64,000 bases of DNA from Pseudomonadota bacterium. GTDB taxonomy: Bacteria; Pseudomonadota; Alphaproteobacteria; Rhodospirillales; Magnetospirillaceae. Each line of letters begins with the position of its first letter. The first letter of the stretch is position 1. The DNA is taken from NCBI GenBank assembly GCA_021848545.1, contig JAJZUL010000005.1, forward strand, positions 1-64,000, given 5' to 3'. The notes below the pieces were generated by a model. The model was not told where the DNA came from, made no database searches, and saw only the letters and a list, made by a program, of their open reading frames with translations. Shown piece by piece: positions 39,241 to 45,433 of the stretch. The translations under genes were made by a program, and so were the position numbers.

Positions 39241-40491
39241 TCACCGCGTCCCCAGCCGCACCACGTTGGCCGGGGTGCTGTCGGTGTCCAGCATCCCAAC
39301 CCGTGCCAGCGCGTCGGCGTGGTGGGCCAATTCCTTGCTGTAGTGCCGCTCGATCATGGCAACGCTGGTGTCATGCTGGACGGCAACGACGCGCACCGGG
39401 ACACCGCGAAGGATGCCCCGGACGATGCTGGAATGCCGCAAGGCGTAGATCGTGATGTCGTCGATGGAGTAGGGGGCGATGTCTTCGGGCGCGAATCCCG
39501 CCGCCACCACGGCGCGGGCGAACGGCCGGGTATGGTCCGATTTCGCCCAGGGTGCGCCGCCGGGCTTCACGATCAAGGGCGCGTCTTTGCCGGCACCTCG
39601 GGCGGTGCCCGCAGCTTCCAGGCGCACGGCCAGCCCGGCGGGCAGCGGAACCGGATAGCGCGGCACCTTCTTCACGCCCTTGCCCTTCTTGCTGGCCGGC
39701 ATCATCAGGCGCGGCTCGGCGCCGGCCTGTAGGTCGCCCACCGTCATGCGGGTGATTTGGGAATACCGGGCGCCAGTGACGGCGGCGATCTCGACCACCA
39801 ACCCGAACGCATCCGAATGGCGGTATGCCGCCTCAATGATCCGCTTCACCGCGTCGTCGCTCAGGACGACGTTGCGGGCCTCTTCGGCATCCGGCAGACC
39901 CGCCAACCCATGCTTCCAGGCGGTGGTGTTGATGATCCGGTGGTTGTGCTTGGCAGCCAGCGACAGCGCCGCCCGGAGCGCATTGGCCGTCCTGTTGACC
40001 GTGGCTGGCGCCAGCTTCGACAACAGCCCATCACGCCAGCGCCGCAGATCGGGCGCGGTCAACTCGGCGACCACCATGCCGGCCAGCTTCTTCGACAGGT
40101 GGTAGCGGAGGCGCTGGACGTTGCCGAGGTCGCCCTTGCGGGCGGTCAGGTCGCGCTCATAGGCATCCACGGCTTCGGCGACGGTCAAGCGGCTGGCCGG
40201 CGACACGTCCGCCGCAGCCTCGGCAGCGACCAGTGCGCGTTGTTGCGCTTGCGACCAGGATAGGACGTGTTCTCCGTCCGGCTCGGCGTAGTCGTCGGCC
40301 TGCCCGATGACCCGCTGTGTCGAGCCACCCTTGCCGTCCGACTTGCGCACGATCCATGTGCCGGCGCTGGCGTTGCGGCGATACCCGACGCTCACGCCGT
40401 CGCCCAGGCTCTCAAAGATCGGCTTCTTCGAGACGGGCAGGGCGAGGCGGCTTTTCTTGACCGCGAGGACGGATGATTTGGCGCGGGCCAT
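39241..40491 (-). CDS. int: tyrosine recombinase integrase
   Basis: A 416-residue phage integrase with an arm-binding N-terminal part, a SAM-like core-binding domain (about 110-200) and a catalytic domain. AAVTGARYSQITRMTVGDLQ holds the first catalytic Arg, IYALRHSSIVRGILRG the H-x-x-R pair, and AMIERHYSKE the nucleophilic Tyr. The ATG at 40491 lies about 190 bp from attR. It should catalyse exchange between the 51-bp att sites in tRNA-Glu. An eroded relative of its C-terminus is at 41965-42056. Confidence 0.9.
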   Translation of the reverse strand: MARAKSSVLAVKKSRLALPVSKKPIFESLGDGVSVGYRRNASAGTWIVRKSDGKGGSTQRVIGQADDYAEPDGEHVLSWSQAQQRALVAAEAAADVSPASRLTVAEAVDAYERDLTARKGDLGNVQRLRYHLSKKLAGMVVAELTAPDLRRWRDGLLSKLAPATVNRTANALRAALSLAAKHNHRIINTTAWKHGLAGLPDAEEARNVVLSDDAVKRIIEAAYRHSDAFGLVVEIAAVTGARYSQITRMTVGDLQAGAEPRLMMPASKKGKGVKKVPRYPVPLPAGLAVRLEAAGTARGAGKDAPLIVKPGGAPWAKSDHTRPFARAVVAAGFAPEDIAPYSIDDITIYALRHSSIVRGILRGVPVRVVAVQHDTSVAMIERHYSKELAHHADALARVGMLDTDSTPANVVRLGTR

Positions 40492-40541
40492 GGTGGCGAA
40501 TCTCCGTTGCCGCTGTGTCAAAGCGGTATCGATTTGGGCGA

Positions 40542-40575
40542 GTGTCCAGTTTGTGTCCAGTCTACGTCCTGAGAC
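40542..40575 (+). repeat. 34-bp subterminal repeat, right copy (integrase arm-site candidate)
   Basis: It matches 27131-27164 with four differences, in the same orientation. It lies between the integrase start and attR, so it may also overlap the integrase promoter. Confidence 0.6.
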
Positions 40576-40678
40576 AGTATGAGACAGCCATGGACGGTCC
40601 GGCAACAGAAATACGCTATTTCAATGGCTTATTCGGATGGCGTTGGGCGGATGTAGACGCCATGAGACGGATGCTTAT

Positions 40679-40729
40679 GCCCTTTCACGGCGGCGACACG
40701 AGTTCGAATCTCGTTGGGGACGCCAACCG
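40679..40729 (+). repeat. attR, 51-bp direct repeat
   Basis: It is identical to 27048-27098. It lacks the D arm and 5' acceptor strand, so it is not a functional tRNA. Flanking bases differ (TAT before, GCACG after), which sets the repeat length. Confidence 0.95.
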
Positions 40730-40745
40730 GCACGAATGACTTAAG

Positions 40746-40775
40746 AACCGCCTTCGGGCGGTTTTGTCGTTTTTG
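40746..40775 (+). terminator. rho-independent terminator, probably the original tRNA-Glu terminator
   Basis: AACCGCC-TTCG-GGCGGTT is a 7-bp stem with a stable TTCG loop, followed by TTTGTCGTTTTT. It begins 17 bp after attR. Removing the element would place it right behind tRNA-Glu. Confidence 0.85.
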
Positions 40776-40779
40776 GCCA

Positions 40780-40832
40780 ACTTTTGTCCAATCTACACCC
40801 CTGCACAGGGATGAACGGGGTTGGACAAAAGT
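40780..40832. repeat. 12-bp inverted repeat pair
   Basis: ACTTTTGTCCAA at 40780-40791 and TTGGACAAAAGT at 40821-40832 are perfect inverted copies 29 bases apart. They lie in the 180-bp gap between attR and the Abi-like gene. The role is unknown; a recombination or operator site is possible. Confidence 0.5.
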
Positions 40833-40909
40833 GCTCCCGATTATCCCGTTGCAATCCTGGCCGTCCGGACTGTGGCCCTGTTCGTCCGACGAAATTGGTC
40901 TGCCAAGAC

Positions 40910-41593
40910 TCACGGCTTGGCCCGAAGCGCCGTTTGCAGTTGGCTGTGCGCGGACACCCAATCAGCCGTGTGGGTGCAGCGATATCGAATGGCTTTGATT
41001 ACATTGCTATGCTCTTTTGACAGATCCCGCTCAAAGATCGGTTCATAGTGAGCCACGCGATTGCGAAGACCCTTTATCTCCTGGAGAAGCGAGTGAAGCT
41101 CGCGCCTCTTACACGTTTTTGGGAAATTGGGGAAAATTCTGTGAAGCGACGTCTGCCAAAGAGGGCGGTCATACTTTCCGGTAAAGAGTCCCACCCAAAA
41201 ATCGAAAGGGAGTCCGGCGACAATCCTGCCCGTCGTTACTGGGTGGCCGTCGCCAGTGACCCTTTTAGAAACCTTTCTGATGGCCTCTTCGGTTTTCTCT
41301 TCACGGTCTGGAACTAAACTGAGGAAGGTGGGTTCTTTGGGCCAGTCTGCACCGAATCTAATTGCAAGATATTCGTTTAAAGTATTTCGTATAGATACTT
41401 CGATTGTCTGAAAGGGTAAATGAAAAGACTGTGATACATATGAGTTCCACACATAAAGTTGAATTGCACGTTCTTTGTCGAATCCGGCGGCCTTTATATA
41501 AGTATTCAAGCGATCGGTTGATATTGTGCTTTCAAGGGCGGACAGCACAATAGGTTGATATTGAAATTGCGCTTGACCAAACGGCGTCTCCAT
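40910..41593 (-). CDS. Abi-like (Abi_2 family) HEPN protein
   Basis: A 227-residue protein, clearly more AT-rich than neighbours. IEVSIRNTLNEYLAIRFG (about 64-81) and LPFDFWVGLFTGKYDRPLW (about 128-146) are typical of the Abi_2/AbiD-AbiF group. RNRVAHYEP gives the HEPN ribonuclease motif R177-x4-H182. Such proteins stop phage spread by RNA cleavage, and some are controlled by a neighbouring small RNA. It lies outside attR, among remains of an older integrated element. The ATG at 41593 follows a weak ribosome binding site. Confidence 0.75.
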   Translation of the reverse strand: METPFGQAQFQYQPIVLSALESTISTDRLNTYIKAAGFDKERAIQLYVWNSYVSQSFHLPFQTIEVSIRNTLNEYLAIRFGADWPKEPTFLSLVPDREEKTEEAIRKVSKRVTGDGHPVTTGRIVAGLPFDFWVGLFTGKYDRPLWQTSLHRIFPNFPKTCKRRELHSLLQEIKGLRNRVAHYEPIFERDLSKEHSNVIKAIRYRCTHTADWVSAHSQLQTALRAKP

Positions 41594-41701
41594 GAGAGAT
41601 TCCCAAAAGAAGCCGTGATGCCCCTCTGCTTCGGCACGCGCTCACGACAAAGTTAGAGCCCCAGGACAGGCAGCGATGCCCCTCCTGGGGTTTCGCTTTT
41701 T
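41594..41701 (+). ncRNA. possible small RNA ending at a strong terminator upstream of the Abi gene
   Basis: CCCCAGGA at 41659-41666 pairs with TCCTGGGG at 41683-41690 and is followed by TTTCGCTTTTT, a rho-independent terminator on the plus strand. No plus-strand gene ends here. GATGCCCCTC occurs twice in the stretch before and inside it. A short RNA divergent from the Abi gene is one explanation; the 5' end is a guess. Confidence 0.35.
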
Positions 41702-41726
41702 ACGATTATAGCGGCTTTGGAGTATG

Positions 41727-41758
41727 TGAAAACCCCGCCAGGACGAACCCGGCGGGGC
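41727..41758 (-). terminator. terminator nearly identical to the one at the element's left end
   Basis: CCCCGCC/GGCGGGG with the same AGGACGAACC loop as 27346-27382, followed by TTTTCAC on the minus strand. About 33 of 35 bases agree. It marks the former left end of a related element. Confidence 0.75.
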
Positions 41759-41774
41759 TGGGGGTGATTCTCGG

Positions 41775-41882
41775 TCATTCCTTGGTCCCCGCGTTGGCGG
41801 TATTCGCTTCGGCCTTGTGCTTGGCTCGGTAGGCGTCACGCTGGTCAGACAGCCTGCACGCCAGGAATCCAATTGCGAGCCA
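41775..41882 (-). pseudogene. remnant of a small phage gene
   Basis: An open frame of 35 codons ends LSDQRDAYRAKHKAEANTAN and a few more residues before TGA at 41775, after a hydrophobic LAIGFLAC stretch. There is no start codon, and a stop lies just upstream. The place right before the terminator copy mirrors the small genes at the left end of the intact element. Confidence 0.3.
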
Positions 41883-41964
41883 TCAATGGCGTGACCGGGT
41901 GCCGCTTGGTCTTGCGCGTGTCCATCAATGGTGATCCGCCAAATCAACCCCTAACTGCGTCGGG

Positions 41965-42056
41965 TCACCCCAGCCGGACCACATTGGCCGGGGCGCCGGT
42001 ATCCCGCATGCCCATGCGCGCCAGCCCCTTGGTGGCCTTCCCGATGTCCCGCTTCC
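41965..42056 (-). pseudogene. int: C-terminal fragment of a second tyrosine integrase
   Basis: The minus strand reads GLARMGMRDTGAPANVVRLG then stop. The intact integrase ends ALARVGMLDTDSTPANVVRL then GTR. Only about 30 codons remain, and no catalytic residue is left. It shows that a related element once ended here. Confidence 0.7.
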
Positions 42057-42075
42057 TGCCGCGGGATCGGGCCGG

Positions 42076-42900
42076 TCACGCCGTATCGACGGCGTCCACC
42101 GTGTCCAGGGCCTTTCGCAGCCGGGCGGCGACCGGATGGTCGATGACCGCGAGGGCATCTTGCGCCCGCTGGGACAAATCCGTGCCCGCCCGCGCGATCC
42201 GCCCCAGCACGACGACGGCCTCCTCGTCGGCGATCTCGGCAATGGCGTCGACGGCTTCGGCGGTGGGCCTGTCGCGGAGCAGGCGCAGCAGCGATGGCCG
42301 CGCCTCCGTTTGGCCCATCCGCCCCAGGGCGAGCGCGGCCTGGTCGGCGACATCCTGGTGAAGGTCGCCCAGAAGATCGATCAGGATGGCGGCGATGTCC
42401 GGCCGGAAGCGGACGCAACGGCAGGCGTCGGCACGCGCCTGGGGGGCGGCGTGGCACAGCAGGGATAACGCCGCCTCGGGCGGCAGGACGACACCGAGGC
42501 GGGCGGCGGCGGCGACGGCGGCCGGCAAGGTCGGCCCCTGAACGACGCCTTTGGCGATGATTTGCGCCACCGCCCGCGCCGCCGCCTCGCCGCCAATTCC
42601 GGCAAGGGCGTCGAGGGCCGCCACCTGCTCTTTCACCGGCTGGGACAGACCGAAACCCGCGAAGCGTCGACACAGGCGTTCAAGGGCGGGAATTGCCGCC
42701 GTCAACCGGCGCCGGGTCGCCTCGGCGGCTAGGATGGTGGCATCGGTCATGTCCGCTTCCGGCAGGACGGCGATCAGGGTTTCGTCGTCGAAGGCCTCGG
42801 GTGCCAATGGTCGGGGGCCGTCCGGGGTGGATGACGGTGTGCCGCGGGGGCGGTCCACGGCGGCGAACAGGTCCAATTGCGTGTCGTTCCGTTTTCCCAT
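42076..42900 (-). CDS. HEAT-repeat-like protein
   Basis: A 274-residue, Ala- and Leu-rich protein with repeated two-helix units such as VKEQVAALDALAGIGGEAAA, VADQAALALGRMGQTEARPS and EAVDAIAEIADEEAVVVLGR, as in HEAT or PBS-lyase-like repeat proteins that serve as binding scaffolds. The ATG at 42900 follows MM and was chosen because DLFAAVDRP begins there; an upstream extension to 43074 is open but looks non-coding. Partner unknown. The 267 bp upstream holds no other gene that I see. Confidence 0.6.
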   Translation of the reverse strand: MGKRNDTQLDLFAAVDRPRGTPSSTPDGPRPLAPEAFDDETLIAVLPEADMTDATILAAEATRRRLTAAIPALERLCRRFAGFGLSQPVKEQVAALDALAGIGGEAAARAVAQIIAKGVVQGPTLPAAVAAAARLGVVLPPEAALSLLCHAAPQARADACRCVRFRPDIAAILIDLLGDLHQDVADQAALALGRMGQTEARPSLLRLLRDRPTAEAVDAIAEIADEEAVVVLGRIARAGTDLSQRAQDALAVIDHPVAARLRKALDTVDAVDTA

Positions 42901-43167
42901 CATCCAAGAATGGCGCAGACGGCGGCGGGGCTCAAGCCGCAAGGACCGGCCGATTGGTTCCCGCCATCCGTCATGATATTCGTATTCGCGATGGCCGTCG
43001 GAGAGGCGCCATGGATATTGATCCCGCCCGCCGCCATGAATGGCCGGTGCGGGTGTGGTTTTCCCCACGGTCATCCGACAGGGACGGGCAAAGACCGGCA
43101 GGGCTTATGGTGACGCTTTGCCGGATGTGGTGCGGTCGCCACGAACACGGGTCATGAGGTGAGAGCG

Positions 43168-43392
43168 ATGAGCATGGAAGACTGGCAGCCGATTCACACC
43201 GCCCCGCGCGACGGGACGATCGTCGAGATCGTGGCGGACGCTGGCGAAGGTCCGGGCGAGGCTTGGCCGATGCGCTGGGTTGCCGGAAAGGGGGACGGCC
43301 AGACCCCCGGCTTCTGGACCGTCTCGGATGGGTCGTTCACCTGGCGCGAGGGCGATGGCGGGCCCACGCATTGGCGCCCGCGTCATAAGTAA
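43168..43392 (+). CDS. small DUF551-like protein
   Basis: A 74-residue protein starting MSMEDWQPIHTAPRDGT. The W-x-P-I-x-T-A-P-x-D-G start and the later THWRPRHK match short DUF551-type proteins common in phages and alphaproteobacteria. GAGGTGAGAG precedes the ATG at 43168. It may be a further phage leftover. Confidence 0.6.
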   Translation: MSMEDWQPIHTAPRDGTIVEIVADAGEGPGEAWPMRWVAGKGDGQTPGFWTVSDGSFTWREGDGGPTHWRPRHK

Positions 43393-43438
43393 GCCGTGAT
43401 ACGGGGCGGTATCGGGCGTCGGCTTGGGGGCCCGCGGT

Positions 43439-44920
43439 TCAGGCCGCCGTCAGCTTGCGGGGCAGGGGCATCGCGACCATGCGTCCGATATGCTCGACCA
43501 CGGCGGGGCCGAACTTGCGCTCCACCATGGCCAGATAGCCGGGATCGGTGAAGCAGGTGTTCCAGGCCTGGTCGCGAAAGGCCAGGATTTCGGCGGACGA
43601 CAAATGGGCGTTGGGAAGAGGGGTGCAGTCATAGGCATGCTGTGAATACTGGTGCCAGGATTCCGGCAGCGGCATGCCCTCGGCCAGGGCGGAGGCGTAC
43701 AGCTTCGATCCCGGATACGGCATCGCCGAATACAGATTGGCGAATTCGCACTTCAGCTCCAGCGCCAGATCGAGCGTTTCCTGCATCTTCTCGTGGGTAT
43801 CGTCGGGAAGACCGAAAATGTAGTTCCCGATGATGTTGATGTCGGCGGCCTGAATCATCCGAACCGTCGAAACGATATCCGCGCCCCGCAACTTCTTGCT
43901 GGCGCCGTCGCGCACCTCTTCGCTGGCGCTTTCTATCCCTAAGGCCAGCCAGGTGATGCCGGCCCGGCGCATGCGCTCCAGCATGTCCTCTTCGACGGTG
44001 TCGACGCGGGCATAGGCCCAGATGTTGAGATCGTAGCCGCGCTTCTCCAGCAGGTCGCAGATGCCCAAAACATGGGCGCGGTTGAGGACGAACATCTCGT
44101 CGACGATCTTGATGTGGCGGATTCCGTGGCGTTCGACGAGATAATCGATTTCGCCCACCACTTTTTCCGGGCTCCACATCCGGTAGGAGGATTTGCCGAA
44201 GGGCGCGTTGATGCAGCAGAAATTGCAGCTGTAGGGACAGCCCAAACTGGTGTGGATGGAGGCATAGGGGCTGCGGTTGCCGATGTCGTCGAAACAATGC
44301 CAGTTATGCGCCCGGTATTTGTCCATGGGCAGCAGGTCCCAGGCGATTCCGGGCATTTCGGCATCGAGATCGCGGATCAGGGGTTCGGCCGCCAGGGGGG
44401 CGGCGATGCGGCCCTCGTTCCGCCACCACAGGCTGGGGACGGCGCTGAAATCCCCGGCGGCCGCGTCCAGGGCCTCCAGGGTCTTGAGGATGGTCCAGGG
44501 GCCTTCGCGGTCGCAGACGAAATCGACGCTTTCCTCGCGCATGGTGCGCTCGGGCAGGGCCGCCGGATGGGTGCCGGTCATCAGGATGCGGGCGTCGGGG
44601 CGCGCCGCCTTGATCAGCCGGGCGATCTTGCCGCTCGATCCCATGTTCTGGGTGGAGGCCGAGGGCTGGAACCCGTAGACCGGAATGACGATCAGGGTCG
44701 CCCTGAAATCCTCGGTGGCGATGCGGGCCGCCTCCTCGGCGGTGATGCCCAGCGCCGGCACGTCGAGGATGGCGGCGGACCGCCCCTTTCCGCGCAGAAA
44801 CGACGCGAACAGGCCGGCGAAGACCGGGGGCTCGATGGCGCTGAATTCGTCGCCCAGGGATTGATAGACCTGCCTGCGGTCTCCGGGATTGATGAACAGG
44901 GCGTCGATGCGCTCGGCCAT
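43439..44920 (-). CDS. B12-binding-type radical SAM enzyme (paralogue of 10367-11863)
   Basis: A 493-residue protein with an N-terminal cobalamin-binding-like domain and the cluster motif C228-x3-C232-x2-C235 (GCPYSCNFC). It shares with the protein at 10367-11863 the NxGDEFSAIEPPV start, VYGFQPSASTQ, MTGTHPAALPERT, KYRAHNWHCF and the YSQHAYDC end, so both should do closely related chemistry. It is the last gene of a leftward operon after a TIR-like gene (76-bp gap). A DxHxxG motif is not visible. Substrate unknown. Confidence 0.85.
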   Translation of the reverse strand: MAERIDALFINPGDRRQVYQSLGDEFSAIEPPVFAGLFASFLRGKGRSAAILDVPALGITAEEAARIATEDFRATLIVIPVYGFQPSASTQNMGSSGKIARLIKAARPDARILMTGTHPAALPERTMREESVDFVCDREGPWTILKTLEALDAAAGDFSAVPSLWWRNEGRIAAPLAAEPLIRDLDAEMPGIAWDLLPMDKYRAHNWHCFDDIGNRSPYASIHTSLGCPYSCNFCCINAPFGKSSYRMWSPEKVVGEIDYLVERHGIRHIKIVDEMFVLNRAHVLGICDLLEKRGYDLNIWAYARVDTVEEDMLERMRRAGITWLALGIESASEEVRDGASKKLRGADIVSTVRMIQAADINIIGNYIFGLPDDTHEKMQETLDLALELKCEFANLYSAMPYPGSKLYASALAEGMPLPESWHQYSQHAYDCTPLPNAHLSSAEILAFRDQAWNTCFTDPGYLAMVERKFGPAVVEHIGRMVAMPLPRKLTAA

Positions 44921-44996
44921 AGTTTTCTCTCATCGATCGGATAAATCGCAATGAATGCCGGCGATTGGTCTGAACCCGACGCCAGCCGCGGCTGCC

Positions 44997-45425
44997 CTAC
45001 CCTGATGATCGCGAAGGGAAGATGTCGTTATCGAGCGTGTCGGCCAAGCCGGCAAGCGCGACCCAGCGGTCCGCAAGCGTGTCGATGCCGGGAGGCGGAA
45101 GGCTTTCGCCATCCGCCAGAATGCCGATGACCGGAATGTCGCGATGCCGGGCCTGGTTCACCGCGCGTTCGGCGCAGGCGCGGCCGATATTCGTCGCCGT
45201 GTATATTGCCGGCACCAGGATAACCACCTGGGCCGGTGTGATCTGGAGATCGATCATTCCCAGCAACGTGGCCATTCCATCGGGCGAATTGGAACGCAAG
45301 ACGGGGTCGTGCCACGGTGTGCCGAAATTGCGCCAATTCAGGCCCCAGGCCTGATCCAAATGGGTGAGAACCCTGTCGAATTCGGCTGTTCCATGCCACC
45401 GATGGGTGATGAAGACGTCGCGCAT
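44997..45425 (-). CDS. TIR-like domain protein (MTH538/ThsB type)
   Basis: A 142-residue single-domain protein. MRDVFITHRWHGTAEFDRVL, NWRNFGTPWHDPVLRSNS, AQVVILVPAIYTATN and IPVIGILADGES follow the order of the MTH538/DUF1863 TIR-like fold, as in ThsB of Thoeris. In Thoeris that protein makes a cyclic ADP-ribose-type signal, but no ThsA-like effector is next to this gene. The start lies 9 bp after the stop of the upstream radical SAM gene, so co-translation is very likely. A role linked to the radical SAM products is an alternative to immunity. Confidence 0.7.
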   Translation of the reverse strand: MRDVFITHRWHGTAEFDRVLTHLDQAWGLNWRNFGTPWHDPVLRSNSPDGMATLLGMIDLQITPAQVVILVPAIYTATNIGRACAERAVNQARHRDIPVIGILADGESLPPPGIDTLADRWVALAGLADTLDNDIFPSRSSG

Positions 45426-45433
45426 GGCCCCCC

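Larger units (their letters stand above)
27048..40729. mobile_element. 13.7-kb tRNA-Glu-integrated element, phage-satellite-like
   Basis: The ends are 51-bp att repeats, and a tyrosine integrase lies next to the right one. From right to left it carries integrase, HigBA-like pair, AlpA-like regulator, replication helicase, small proteins, tape measure, tail-assembly chaperone and gp10-like protein; then an XRE regulator operon the other way and four small leftward genes. I find no terminase large subunit, portal, protease, capsid, tail tube, fibre or lysis gene. Size and content suit a satellite that depends on a helper, but a decayed prophage is also possible. Near-identical 34-bp sequences lie just inside both ends. 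Confidence 0.85.

Noticed and set aside
40679-40729. A second tRNA-Glu gene at the right end of the element
   Set aside because: Only the 3' half is present; the 5' acceptor strand and D arm are missing, so it is the att repeat.
27048-40729. A complete active prophage
   Set aside because: Capsid, portal, large terminase, tail tube, fibre and lysis genes were looked for and not seen.
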